A DNA stretch of 64,000 nt from Phenylobacterium sp. J426 (GTDB lineage: Bacteria; Pseudomonadota; Alphaproteobacteria; Caulobacterales; Caulobacteraceae). Below, one piece after another: positions 9,094 through 18,424 of the stretch (positions within the stretch are counted from its first letter, which is position 1; the number at the start of each line of letters is the position of its first letter). Position numbers and translations under genes: made by a program. Location: assembly GCF_024699945.1 (NCBI RefSeq), contig NZ_JAJOMY010000001.1, forward strand, positions 1,550,001-1,614,000, written 5' to 3'. The notes under the pieces were generated by a model. The model saw only the letters and a list, made by a program, of their open reading frames with translations. It did not search any database and was not told the DNA's origin.

Positions 9094-9761
9094 CGCTCCG
9101 CCGTACGCTCGACGACGCGGGCCAGGAAGGCCACGAGTTCCGTGCCCATGTCCGGGGTGAAGCCCTCAGGATCGTGCGAGCCGAACGCGAGAAGCCCTGT
9201 GCGCGAGGGCTCCCAGATCGCCATGCGGACCATGGCCATAGACTGGATCGCCTCAGCGCCTTCGCCGAACAGGCCGAGCGCCGTGGGTGCGAAGCCCATG
9301 CGGGCCAGGCGCTGCGTCCCGCCCAGGATCATGTCCACCTGGCCCTCGACCAACGGCCGCCAGCCAGCTGGCGATCGTCCGTCCGTCTCCAGGGCGACCA
9401 CGCCCGCGGCGAGACCGAAGCGGGTGCGGGCGAGATCGTCGACGCGCCACGCGAGGTCCGAATGGTTGCGGGCGTCCAGCAGGTCGACGACGGCGCCGTG
9501 GGTCTGGGCCTGGGCCGAGAAATTGGCGCGCGCCGTTTCCTCGAGGAGCTGGCGCATTTCGGCTTCCCGTTGATGGGCGGCATGCACCCGGGCGAGCGCG
9601 GCAGGCCCGAAGTCGACGACATTGCCGGCGGCGACCTTCAGGCCGAGCTCGGCCAGCAGGCCGTCATCGTCACGGATGAACTCGGGATTGTCGGCCAGGA
9701 AGCGCCGGACGGCAGACGGCTCCAGCGGGGCCCCGAACATGTCGCCCTGGCTGCCGTCCAT
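9078..9761 (-). CDS. DUF484 family protein, XerC partner gene
   Basis: This 227-residue protein belongs to the DUF484 family, a GAF-like fold often encoded directly before xerC. The N-terminal helix region (VRRFLADNPEFIRDDDGLLAELG) and the mid-protein coiled segment (HQREAEMRQLLEETARANF) are typical. Its last codons overlap the xerC start by 16 bases. Function in the family is not established. Confidence 0.85.
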   Translation of the reverse strand: MDGSQGDMFGAPLEPSAVRRFLADNPEFIRDDDGLLAELGLKVAAGNVVDFGPAALARVHAAHQREAEMRQLLEETARANFSAQAQTHGAVVDLLDARNHSDLAWRVDDLARTRFGLAAGVVALETDGRSPAGWRPLVEGQVDMILGGTQRLARMGFAPTALGLFGEGAEAIQSMAMVRMAIWEPSRTGLLAFGSHDPEGFTPDMGTELVAFLARVVERTAERWPLL

Positions 9762-9774
9762 CGTGGTTAACCCC

Positions 9775-10428
9775 TCACAAGATGGACTGGCCGGTCTTGG
9801 CCCAATCCGCGAGGAATTGTTGAAGCCCCTTTTCGGTTAACGGGTGCTTGAAGAGCGCCTGGAAGACGTCGGGCGGGATGGTGGCGCAGTCGGCTCCGGC
9901 AAGCGCCGCTTCCGTCACGTGCTTAGGCGTACGGATCGAGGCGGCCAGGATTTCGGTGTCGTAGTCGTAGTTGTCATAGATCGCGCGGATTTCGGAGATC
10001 AGCTCCATCCCCTCGGCGCCGTGGTCGTCCAGGCGGCCGATGAAGGGGCTGATGTAGGTGGCGCCGGCCTTGGCGGCGAGCAGCGCCTGGGCGGCCGAGA
10101 AGCACAGGGTGACGTTGGTCTGGATGCCTTCGGCGCAGAATTCCGCCGTCGCAATCAGGCCCTCGCGGGTCAGCGGCACCTTGACCACCACGTTCGGGGC
10201 CACGCCGGCGAGCTTGCGGCCTTCGGCCAGCATCGTCTCGACGTCGACGGCGGCGACTTCGGCGCTCACGGGGCCCTCTACGATGCCGCAGATCTCGGCG
10301 ATCACCTCCAGCATGTTGCGGCCGGACTTGGCGATCAGCGACGGATTGGTCGTCACGCCGTCGACCAGGCCGGTGGCGGCGAGGTCCTTCAGGACGGCGA
10401 CGTCGGTGGTGTCGAGGAAGAGCTGCAT
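9775..10428 (-). CDS. tal: Transaldolase / fructose-6-phosphate aldolase family
   Basis: This short-form transaldolase of about 217 residues moves a dihydroxyacetone unit between sugar phosphates in the pentose phosphate pathway. Visible landmarks are [23 protein letters not shown], the Schiff-base Lys in [40 protein letters not shown], and [11 protein letters not shown] chose the ATG at 10428 because AAGG sits about eight bases upstream; an ATG at 10434 is possible. Whether it acts as transaldolase or as F6P aldolase cannot be told from sequence. Confidence 0.9.
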   Translation of the reverse strand: MQLFLDTTDVAVLKDLAATGLVDGVTTNPSLIAKSGRNMLEVIAEICGIVEGPVSAEVAAVDVETMLAEGRKLAGVAPNVVVKVPLTREGLIATAEFCAEGIQTNVTLCFSAAQALLAAKAGATYISPFIGRLDDHGAEGMELISEIRAIYDNYDYDTEILAASIRTPKHVTEAALAGADCATIPPDVFQALFKHPLTEKGLQQFLADWAKTGQSIL

Positions 10429-10490
10429 CGGCATACCTTGGGCTTGTTCGGGCCGCTTGTAGCCGCCAAGAGGGGTGGAGCGAACCCCTG

Positions 10491-12652
10491 ATGAGCCGCA
10501 TCGCCTCCGTCCTTATACCCATGCCGCTGCCCGAGGCCTTCGACTACGAAGAGCCCGAAGGGATGGCGCTCGGCCTCGGCGATCAGGTGGCTGTGCCGCT
10601 GGGGCCCCGCCTGATCCGCGGCGTGGTCACGGCCCTGCGAGACGGGACCGGCGGCAACCGCCCGCTCAAGGCGGTGGCCGAACGCCTCGACGAGCCCGTC
10701 TTGCCGCCGGGGACTGTGGAGTTCGTGCAGTGGGCGGCGCGCTACGCGGTCGACGTCCCCGGCGCGCCGCTGGCGATTGCGCTTCGCGGCGCCCGCGCGC
10801 CGAGGCCGAAGCCGACGCGGGTGCTTGCGGCGACGGGCAGGGCGCCCGCCCGGGCGACGCCGGCGCGCGCCAAGGTGCTGGAAGCGGCCGCGGCAGGCCC
10901 GCGATCCGGCGCCGACCTCGCCCGCGCCGCTGGGGTGTCGCCCGGCGTGGTCAAGGGGCTGGTCGACGAGGGCTGCCTCGCCGAGCAGCTGGTGACGCCG
11001 GACATTCGGTTCGAGGTCCCGGACCTCGGCCGGAGAGGCGCAACGCTCAGCGCCAGTCAGGCGGCCGCGGCGACCGCGCTGTCGGAGATGGCGGCTGGGG
11101 GCCGGTTCGAGGTGGCCCTGCTGGACGGCGTCACCGGTTCGGGCAAGACCGAGGTCTATCTCGAGGCCGCCGCCGCCGCCCTGGCGTCCGACCCGCAGGC
11201 CCAGGTGCTGATCCTACTGCCCGAGATCGCGCTGACCCAGGCCGTGATCGCGCGGGTGACCCAGCGTTTCGGGGCCCGGCCTGGAGAGTGGCATTCCGAC
11301 GTGACGCCGCCTGCGCGCCGGCGCGTCTGGGAGGCAGTGGCGTCCGGCGACTGCCGCATCGTGGTCGGCGCCCGCTCCGCGCTGTTCCTGCCATTTCGCA
11401 AGCTGAGCCTCATTGTCGTCGACGAGGAGCACGACGGCTCGTTCAAGCAGGAGGACGGCTTCATCTACCAGGGCCGCGACCTCGCGGTGGCTCGGGGCAA
11501 GATCGAGGGCGCGGCCGTGATCCTGGCCTCGGCGACGCCGTCGCTGGAAAGCCTCAGGAACGCCGAGGTCGGCCGCTACAGATGGCTGCGCTTGTCGGCG
11601 CGCCACGGCGCCGCCCGGCTGCCCGACATCGAGCTGATCGACCTTCGCGAGACGCCGCCCGAGACCGGGCGCTGGTTGTCGCCGCCGCTGGTCGCCGCCA
11701 TGCGCGAGACCTTCGCGCGCGGCGAGCAGACCCTCCTGTTCCTGAACCGCCGGGGCTACGCGCCGCTGGTGTTGTGCAAGGCCTGCGGTGAGCGCATGAC
11801 GGCGCCCGACACCGACAGCTGGCTGGTCGAGCACCGCTACTCCGGCCGCCTGGTCTGCCATCTGACCGGCTTCTCCATGCCGAAACCTGCGGCCTGCCCT
11901 CACTGCGGGGCGAAAGACAGCCTCGTCTCGATCGGACCCGGTGTTGAGCGTGTCGAGGAGGAGGCGCGTCACCTGTTTCCGGAGGCGCGAGTTGCGGTCT
12001 TCTCGTCGGACACGATCTTCGACGCCCGCGAGGCGCGGCGGCTGGTGGAGAGCATGGCCGAGGGCGAGATCGACATCCTGGTAGCGACTCAAGCCGCCGC
12101 AAAGGGCCACAACTTCCCGAAGCTGACCCTTGTGGGCGTGGTCGACGCCGACCTCGGCCTCCGCGGCGGCGACCTGCGCGCCGCCGAGCGGACCTACCAG
12201 CTGCTGGCCCAGGCGACGGGGCGCGCCGGGCGCAAGGATCGCCCGGGCCGGGCGTTGCTGCAGACCTACGCGCCGGAACACGCCGTGATGCAGGCGCTCA
12301 AGGCGCAGGATCGCGATGCGTTCGTCGAGGCCGAGATGGCCGAGCGCGAACTGGCCGGGCTGCCGCCCTTTGGACGGCTGGCGGCGGTGATCGCCTCGGG
12401 CCCCGACGCGGGCCAGCTCGAAGCGTTCATGCAGACCATGGCCCAGGCTGCGCCCAACACGCCGGGGGTGGAGGTGTACGGGCCGGCCGATGCGCCGCTG
12501 GGCCTGGTGCGCGGCCGCCGCCGCAAGCGCTTCCTGGTGCGCGCCGACCGGGGGTCGATCTCTCAGCCTACATGGCGGCCTGGCGCGCGAGGGTGCGGCC
12601 ACCCGGGCAGATCCGGGTGGCCATCGACATCGACCCGTACAGCTTCCTGTAG
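10491..12652 (+). CDS. priA: Primosomal helicase PriA (C-terminal frame break)
   Basis: PriA restarts stalled replication forks. The 3'-DNA-binding domain begins at the N-terminus. The helicase core has [11 protein letters not shown] (Walker A), [19 protein letters not shown] (DEEH), [10 protein letters not shown], and [12 protein letters not shown] with [13 protein letters not shown]. The zinc module is reduced: it keeps LCKACG and CPHCG but lacks most middle cysteines ([10 protein letters not shown] and LVCHLTG take their place). Five G at 12550-12554 where six are expected push the last 35 codons out of frame. Restored, the protein ends [11 protein letters not shown] at a TAG at 12650-12652, about 720 residues. 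Confidence 0.93.
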
Positions 12653-12655
12653 CGC

Positions 12656-13453
12656 CTAGTGCTTCGTGTCGGCGGCGATCGCCTTCTTGCTGGTCGCCTT
12701 CCGGGCCAGCATGTTGAGGCCCTCGGCGGCTGCCGAGAACGCCATGGCGGCGTAGATGTAGCCCTTGGGCACGTGGAAGCCGAAGCCGTCGGCGATCAGG
12801 ACCGCGCCGATCATCAGCAGGAAACCCAGGGCCAGCATCACCACCGTCGGGTTGTTGTTGATGAAGTTGGCCAGAGGATTGGCCGCCACCAGCATCAGGA
12901 TCACCGTGATGATCACCGCCGCGAACATGATCGGCAGGTGGTCGGTCATGCCGACCGCGGTCAGGATCGAGTCGATCGAGAACACCAGGTCCAGAAGGAT
13001 GATCTGGAAGATGGCGGCGCCCATGTTCGTCACGACCCTGCCGCCGGTGTCCATGACGCCATGGCCGTCCCCGGGCTCGACCTTCTCGTGGATCTCGGTG
13101 GTCGCCTTCCAGACCAGGAACAGGCCGCCCGCGATGAGGATGATGTCGCGCCACGAGAAGGCCAGTTCCCACATCGGTTCGCCATGCTCACCGATCGGGC
13201 CTTGCCAGGGCAGCGTGAACACCGGCTGCACGAGTCCCACGATGAAGGCGAGGGTGGAGAGCAGGGCCAGTCGCATGACCAGGGCCATCATGATGCCGAT
13301 CCGCCGCGCCTTGGCGCGCTGATGCTCGGGCAACTTGTTGGACAGGATCGAGATGAAGATCAGGTTGTCGATCCCCAGCACCACTTCCATCACGATGAGC
13401 GTGATGAGGGCGGCCCAGGCGGCCGGATCGCTCAGCAGAGCGGCGATGTCCAT
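12656..13453 (-). CDS. TerC/YgjT-type integral membrane protein
   Basis: This is a 265-residue multi-pass membrane protein of the TerC family. It has the conserved acidic motifs [13 protein letters not shown] near residue 25 and [15 protein letters not shown] around 155, and about seven hydrophobic segments. Family members have been linked to tellurite resistance, manganese export and metalation of secreted proteins. It is convergent with priA, with 3 bases between the stops. The specific role is an inference from the family. Confidence 0.88.
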   Translation of the reverse strand: MDIAALLSDPAAWAALITLIVMEVVLGIDNLIFISILSNKLPEHQRAKARRIGIMMALVMRLALLSTLAFIVGLVQPVFTLPWQGPIGEHGEPMWELAFSWRDIILIAGGLFLVWKATTEIHEKVEPGDGHGVMDTGGRVVTNMGAAIFQIILLDLVFSIDSILTAVGMTDHLPIMFAAVIITVILMLVAANPLANFINNNPTVVMLALGFLLMIGAVLIADGFGFHVPKGYIYAAMAFSAAAEGLNMLARKATSKKAIAADTKH

Positions 13454-13744
13454 GAACAGGCTCTCCTAGTGTTCCGGAGCTAGATAGCGCATCGGCGTTC
13501 CACGCCTAGCCCACACGTGCCTCCAGCGGCGGCGCCATATTTTTCGGCGCCATGGGCGGAAAATCACACGCCCGCCGATCGGCGCGCGCGCCCTCGTGAC
13601 ATTACCGAAAAGCAATCCAGCCGCCGCCGTGAGCTCTTGTTACTCTTTGTTTCAGCTATATCGCGAAAGACGATCTGAATAATTGTAAGTAAAATCTAGG
13701 CTGAGAGTGTGGTGTTCGTCAGCTTAAATACGAATGCTGTCGAC

Positions 13745-13763
13745 CATGATATGGCATATCATG
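13745..13763. promoter_or_regulatory. 19-base palindrome, operator-like
   Basis: CATGATATG, one G, then CATATCATG form a perfect nine-base inverted repeat. It sits in the AT-rich core about 190 bases upstream of the CHAP-protein start. The size and symmetry fit a homodimeric regulator site. The binding protein is unknown. Confidence 0.5.
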
Positions 13764-13847
13764 CTTAAATTTAGGAATATGAACGGCGCCGCGCCCTGCG
13801 AGTTCTGCGCCACGTCGTGGACATTCGTCCGGCGCGAGGGCTCATCC

Positions 13848-13856
13848 TGTGGATAA
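13848..13856 (-). promoter_or_regulatory. DnaA-box consensus match
   Basis: TGTGGATAA is the exact complement of the TTATCCACA DnaA box. It is a single copy about 97 bases before the CHAP gene. A lone box may be a DnaA-regulated promoter element or chance. Confidence 0.4.
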
Positions 13857-13952
13857 GTCGCCGCCACACGACGTCGCACCCGCGTAAACCCTCTTTTCAC
13901 TCAAGTCCGGATAGGGTTATCCCTTCGCCCAGTGTCGGGGAGTAGCCCAAAC

Positions 13953-14627
13953 ATGCGCAAACGGACGAGGACCCTCGTGGGTTCCCTGGCCGCCGCGGCC
14001 GTCGTGGCCTTCGCGCCTGCCGGTGCGATCGCCGATACCTACTGGCAGTGCGTGCCGTTCGCGCGCCTGATCTCCGGCATCCAGATTTTCGGCGACGCGC
14101 GCACCTGGTGGGGTCAGGCCTCGGGCAAGTATGAAACGGGCTTTCAGCCGCGCGCCGGCGCGGTCCTGTGCTTCAAGCCGACCTCGCGCATGCAACTCGG
14201 ACACGTCGCCGTCGTCAGCCAGGTGCTGACCGAGCGCGTCGTGCAGATCACCCACGCCAACTGGTCGCCGATCGAGGGCTCGCGCGGGAAGGTCGAGAAG
14301 GACGTCACCGTCGTCGACGTTTCGGCGAATGGCGACTGGAGCCAGGTGAAGGTTTGGTACGACCCGACCAAGGACCTGGGCGGCTCCACCTATCCCACGC
14401 ATGGCTTCATCTATCCGGATGCGACGGCCAAGATGATGGCGGCGTCGGGCCTGACGAAGGTCCAGAACGGCATGATCGCCGTCGCACAGTCGGCGGCCAG
14501 CCAGATGGGCGCCGCCGTGCGTCCCGGCTCGGGCCCGATGGGCGTGCTAAGCCAGGCGGCGGACTCCACCGACCGGATTGCGGCCCTCATCGCGGCCGCG
14601 GCGCGCGGCGAAACCCCCGGCAGCTGA
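13953..14627 (+). CDS. Secreted CHAP-domain protein
   Basis: This 224-residue protein has an N-terminal signal peptide (MRKRTRTLVGSLAAAAVVAF, cleaved near ADTYW). A CHAP amidase/peptidase domain follows: the catalytic Cys is in YWQCVPFARLISG and the His in QLGHVAVVSQVL, with THANW after it. CHAP domains cleave peptidoglycan peptides or related amides. The last 60 residues are Ala/Gly/Ser-rich without a known domain. The ATG at 13953 is preferred over a GTG at 13932 because it begins a proper signal peptide. Confidence 0.8.
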   Translation: MRKRTRTLVGSLAAAAVVAFAPAGAIADTYWQCVPFARLISGIQIFGDARTWWGQASGKYETGFQPRAGAVLCFKPTSRMQLGHVAVVSQVLTERVVQITHANWSPIEGSRGKVEKDVTVVDVSANGDWSQVKVWYDPTKDLGGSTYPTHGFIYPDATAKMMAASGLTKVQNGMIAVAQSAASQMGAAVRPGSGPMGVLSQAADSTDRIAALIAAAARGETPGS

Positions 14628-14773
14628 TCCTCGGCCAGGCGACGGAGGCGTCTACATCTCGGCCGCGGCGGCGTTGTCGACGCCTCGCGCCCGCGTTGTA
14701 CTTCGCGTCGTGCGGCGGACCGTAACCGCCGCTTAGGGTTGTCGCGAAACCGTTCCTTAAGCGCCGCGCGAGC

Positions 14774-16012
14774 ATGGTGCCTTTCGAAGGTCCCATGCAG
14801 AGCCAAGCCCAACAGCACCATCTGGCGATCGACGCGCAGACGCTGAAAGAGGCGCTGGATGCGCATCAGCGCTATCTGGCCGGCCGTTCTGGCGGCCGTC
14901 GGTTCTCCCTGCCCTACGGCGATCTCTCCAACTGTTCGCTGGAAGGGGTCGACCTGCGCGACGCCGACCTCGCCGGCGCGAAGCTGGAGGGCGCGATGCT
15001 CTCCCCGGGCGAACATGGCGCGCGCCATCCTGTTCGGGGCCGACCTGCGCGAGGCCGATCTGCGAGGGGCCAACCTGAAGCGAGCCGACCTGCGTGGCGC
15101 CTGCCTGAAGGGGGGCGAACCTTGCCGGGGCCGAACTGGCCGGTTGCGACCTGCGCGAGGGGCGCATCGCCCTGCAGGACAAGCTGGACGGCTTCCGGAT
15201 CCTTCGCCACGAGCATCGGCCAGGCGAGCTGAACTACGCCGTGCTGTCTGGGGCGAACCTCGCCGGCGCCCAGATGGCCGGAACCCTGGCCATCGCCAGC
15301 GACTTCACCGACGCCAACCTGGCTGGGGCCGTGCTCGCCGGCGCCCGGCTGACGCGCGCCGTGCTCGATGGCGCGGACCTCTCCGGCGCAGATCTCGGCG
15401 GGGCGGACCTCACGGGCGCATCGATGAAACGCGCCGTGCTGGCCGGCGTGAACCTCGACCAGGCTCGGCTGGATGACGTGGATCTGTCGGAGGTGCTCCG
15501 GGCTCCGCCGCCCATCGTCTATGTGGACGACCGCTCGCTCGACGAGGTGCTGGCCGACCACGAGGCCTATTGCGGAGTCTGACGGCGCGCGCGGGGCCGT
15601 GGTCAAGCTGGATCAGGTCGACTTCCGGCCGCTGCGGGCGCTCAAGCGCCGCAAGCTCACCGCGCTGATGGCGCCGCGTTCGATATTCTTCGGCATGGAT
15701 CTGGAAGGCGCCCAGCTCCAAGGCGCCGATCTGACGGGCTGTGATTTCCGCGGCGCCGTCCTGCGTGATGCCGATCTGCGGGGAGCCAAGCTCACCGACG
15801 CCCAACTCATCCGCGCGGACCTGCGGGGCGCGAAAATGGGCCCCCTGATGATCGCGCCGGGCCGCTTCGTGCGCACGGATCTGACCCGCGCGACGCTGCG
15901 GGCCGCCGACCTGCGCGGCGCCTCGGCCACCAAGGCCCGGTTCCTGGAAGCGGACCTGAAGGGGGCGCGGATGGCCGGCTGCGACCTCACCGGCGCGGAG
16001 ATGGAAGTCTAA
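14774..16012 (+). CDS. Large pentapeptide-repeat protein (three frame breaks)
   Basis: Three single-base insertions split one gene: four C at 15003-15006 (three expected), six G at 15120-15125 (five expected), and the GG at 15574-15575 (one expected). Because there are three, the last segment returns to the starting frame. Corrected, the product is about 411 residues. It has two lobes, each starting with a helical lead (LKEALDAHQRYLAGRSG; LDEVLADHEAYCESDG) followed by A(D/N)LxG-type pentapeptides such as ADLREADLRGANLKRADL and LDGADLSGADLGGADLTG. Pentapeptide repeats form a right-handed square helix, and some members mimic DNA and protect gyrase. Function here is unknown. Confidence 0.8.
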
Positions 16013-16467
16013 GCGGGCCGGCTGGGCCTCAGGTCCTCGACCTCGAACTCGACAGCCTCGCACATCCGCTGAGCCACGATGCGCCGGTGGCATCCGCAGG
16101 CCTCCGCCTCGTAGCAAAGCAGGGCGGCCTTCTTGTCCTTAGCGATCTCGATGGCCCTGGCCAGATCAAGCTGGGCCTGCGGCTCCTTCAGATGTTCCTC
16201 GAAGATGGCGGTCATCTCGGCCGTCCGACCCTTGCGCGCGGCGTCGCGACCGGCCTTCGGCGTGCCCAGGCCGCGCAGGTGCACGTACTGGATTCCGGCG
16301 TCCTCGAGGCTGGACGACAGCAGGCCCTTGGAGAATCCCGCCCGACGCGACGCGGCGATAGCGCGGACATCGATCAGCACCTCGACACCGGCCTGCTTGA
16401 GGGTCTCGATCACCGCGGCCTGGGGCGCGGCCTCGTAGCCGATGGTGGCAAGCGGCGTCTTCGTCAT
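16009..16467 (-). CDS. DUF488 family protein
   Basis: This 152-residue protein has the DUF488 hallmarks: LATIGYEA at the start, EVLIDVRAIAASRRAGFSK, and a C-terminal LLCYEAEACGCHRRIVAQR with clustered Cys and His. The family is widespread and has no settled biochemical role. Its start overlaps the TetR stop by four bases and its end overlaps the convergent pentapeptide gene by four bases. Confidence 0.88.
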   Translation of the reverse strand: MTKTPLATIGYEAAPQAAVIETLKQAGVEVLIDVRAIAASRRAGFSKGLLSSSLEDAGIQYVHLRGLGTPKAGRDAARKGRTAEMTAIFEEHLKEPQAQLDLARAIEIAKDKKAALLCYEAEACGCHRRIVAQRMCEAVEFEVEDLRPSRPA

Positions 16468-17054
16468 CGCGTCTCCGCGCCGTAGGCGTCGAACAGGGCC
16501 TCGGCCGCCGCGGTGACCGCCGTCGCCGGGCCACCGGGGCCGAACAGCTGGCTCGAGACGAACACGCCCTCGATCAGCAACAGGAGAGCGTCCGCCAGCG
16601 CGTCGGGTTGCCGCGCGCCGATCTCACGGGCCATGCCGCGGAGCCTTTCGCGGAGCTCCGTCTTGTGTTCGACGGCGACCTGGCGGCCGGGGTGCGTCGG
16701 GTCCGGGTACTCCACGACGGCATTGGTGAGGCCGCAGCCGCGATAGCCGGCGACGTCCGCACGGCCGGCGAGCCCCTCGAGATAGGCCAGGATCTGCGCC
16801 CTGGGATCGCCAGGATGGGCCTCGGCGGCGGCGTCGAAATAGCTCCAGAAGTGGTTGCCTTGGTCGCGCAGATAGGCGGCGATCAGCTGATCCTTGCTTT
16901 CGAAGCTGCGGTAGAGCGTGGGCTTCGTCGCGCCGGCTCGCGATACGATCTCGTCTACGCCTACGGCGCGGGTGCCTTCGCGGTAGAACAGCTCGCGGGC
17001 GCTGTCGAAGATGCGATCAGCGGCTCTGGCGGCGGTGTCAGAGGATCTCTTCAT
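16464..17054 (-). CDS. TetR/AcrR-family regulator
   Basis: This 196-residue repressor has a TetR helix-turn-helix (ADRIFDSARELFYREG, VGVDEIVSRAGATKPTLYRSF) and a C-terminal ligand domain (FWSYFDAAAEAHPGDPRAQI, GYRGCGLTNAVVEYPDPTHP). I set the start at the ATG at 17054, which opens the DNA-binding domain; the longer upstream frame is an antisense shadow of the transporter. It is divergent from the MFS gene, with a clear palindrome between them. Inference: it represses itself and the transporter. Confidence 0.9.
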   Translation of the reverse strand: MKRSSDTAARAADRIFDSARELFYREGTRAVGVDEIVSRAGATKPTLYRSFESKDQLIAAYLRDQGNHFWSYFDAAAEAHPGDPRAQILAYLEGLAGRADVAGYRGCGLTNAVVEYPDPTHPGRQVAVEHKTELRERLRGMAREIGARQPDALADALLLLIEGVFVSSQLFGPGGPATAVTAAAEALFDAYGAETR

Positions 17055-17072
17055 GGTGCGGCTTGACGGGGT

Positions 17073-17111
17073 TACCGATCGGTACGTAAGTTCCGGCGCT
17101 GGAACGTACCG
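17073..17111. promoter_or_regulatory. TetR-type operator between the regulator and the MFS gene
   Basis: TACCGATCGGTA at 17073-17084 is a perfect palindrome. In addition, CGGTACGT at 17080-17087 pairs with ACGTACCG at 17104-17111 as an inverted repeat. Both lie in the 66 bases between the divergent starts. This is the expected place and form for TetR operator DNA. Confidence 0.7.
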
Positions 17112-17120
17112 GTTAGTAAC

Positions 17121-18395
17121 ATGATAGCAGCGCGCCGGCCTTTCGGCCAGAACTATGCCTGGGTCGTGGCGGGGGTGACATTCCTCGCACTGCTTGCTGC
17201 GGCAGGCCTCCGCTCGGCGCCCGGCGTGCTGCTCACGCCCTTGCATGAGGGCTTCGGATGGGAGCGGCGCGAGCTCTCCGTCGCCGCCGCTCTCGGCATA
17301 TTCCTCTACGGGCTTGTCGGTCCGTTCGCCGCGGCGCTGATGCAGACGCTGGGCCTGAAGCGCACCCTGCTCGCGGGGCTCGCGCTGATGAGCGCCTCCA
17401 CAGGCCTCAGCCTGTTCATGACAGAGCCCTGGCACTTCCTGCTTACCTGGGGCGTGCTCTCCGGTCTCGGTTCGGGCGCTGTGGCCCTCGTCCTCGGCGC
17501 CGCAGTCGTCAACCGCTGGTTCGCGACCCAGCGAGGTCTGGTGATGGGCCTGCTTTCCGCCAGTACGGCGACGGGCTCGCTGATCTTCCTGCCCGGCATG
17601 GCCGCACTCGCCCAGGCCGGCGGGTGGCGGCCGGTGGTGATCGCCGTCTCGTTGGCCGCCGCCGCGCTGATCCCCCTCGTCTTCTTCCTGATGCCCGAGA
17701 AACCCGCGGATATCGGTCAGCGGCCCTATGGCGCCGCGGAGGAGCCGGCCGACGCGCCGCGCGGCCGGCCGGCGGACAGCATCAAGCTGGCGCTTTCCGT
17801 GCTGGCCCAGGCGGCGCGCACGCCGGCCTTCTGGCTACTGTTCGCCACCTTCTGGGTCTGCGGCTTCACCACCAACGGTCTTGTCGGCACCCATCTGATC
17901 TCGTTCTGCGGCGACAAGGGTCTGGTGCTCGTTCAGGCGGGCATGTTGCTGGCGCTCATGGGCTTGTTCGACATGGTGGGCACGACGGCGTCCGGCTGGC
18001 TCACCGACCGCTACGACCCGCGCCGCCTGCTGTTCATCTACTACTCGCTGCGCGGCCTTTCGCTGATGGCTCTGCCGTTCCTGGAGTTCAACGTGGTCAG
18101 CCTCAGCGTCTTCGCAGTGTTCTACGGACTGGACTGGCTGGCCACCGTGCCGCCGACCGTGCGGCTGGCGAACGAACACTTCGGCGAAAAGAACGCCCCC
18201 ATCGTCTTTGGCTGGGTGGCCGTAGGCCATCAGACCGGGGCGGCGACCGCGGCGTTCCTCGGCGGCTTTCTGCGTGACCTGCAGGGCCGCTACCTCGAGG
18301 CCTTCGTGCTGGCCGGCCTCCTGGGTCTCGCGGCTGGCGCGGCGGCGCTCTGGATCGGCCGCTCGTCGCCTGATCCGCAGGTCGCGGCTGCCTGA
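17121..18395 (+). CDS. Major facilitator superfamily transporter
   Basis: This 424-residue inner-membrane protein has about 12 hydrophobic segments in two six-helix halves. The central loop (GQRPYGAAEEPADAPRGRPA) separates the halves, and the loop 8-9 motif appears as GWLTDRYDPRRLLFIYY. The arrangement resembles oxalate/formate and monocarboxylate MFS carriers. The ATG at 17121 follows the operator closely, so the leader is very short. The adjacent TetR gene suggests an inducible efflux or uptake system; substrate unknown. Confidence 0.88.
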   Translation: MIAARRPFGQNYAWVVAGVTFLALLAAAGLRSAPGVLLTPLHEGFGWERRELSVAAALGIFLYGLVGPFAAALMQTLGLKRTLLAGLALMSASTGLSLFMTEPWHFLLTWGVLSGLGSGAVALVLGAAVVNRWFATQRGLVMGLLSASTATGSLIFLPGMAALAQAGGWRPVVIAVSLAAAALIPLVFFLMPEKPADIGQRPYGAAEEPADAPRGRPADSIKLALSVLAQAARTPAFWLLFATFWVCGFTTNGLVGTHLISFCGDKGLVLVQAGMLLALMGLFDMVGTTASGWLTDRYDPRRLLFIYYSLRGLSLMALPFLEFNVVSLSVFAVFYGLDWLATVPPTVRLANEHFGEKNAPIVFGWVAVGHQTGAATAAFLGGFLRDLQGRYLEAFVLAGLLGLAAGAAALWIGRSSPDPQVAAA

Positions 18396-18424
18396 CCCCG
18401 CGTCAAGGTCCCTATAGGTTGCTG

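Larger units (their letters stand above)
13454..13952. other. 499-base intergenic region with AT-rich core
   Basis: This is the longest gene-free stretch in the window. Bases from about 13620 to 13790 are plainly AT-rich against the GC-rich surroundings. It holds a near-perfect 19-base palindrome, two copies of GCTTAAAT (13722-13729 and 13763-13770) and a DnaA-box consensus. I see no open frame with a ribosome binding site. It probably carries the promoters of the divergent TerC and CHAP genes; an unannotated small RNA is possible. Confidence 0.5.

Noticed and set aside
11214..13172. Minus-strand frame of 652 codons across priA and TerC
   Set aside because: It is antisense to priA and overlaps TerC in another frame. 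Composition is shadow-like and no domain is visible.
13454..13952. Replication origin at the AT-rich island
   Set aside because: Only one DnaA consensus is present and typical origin neighbours are absent. A promoter region is more likely.
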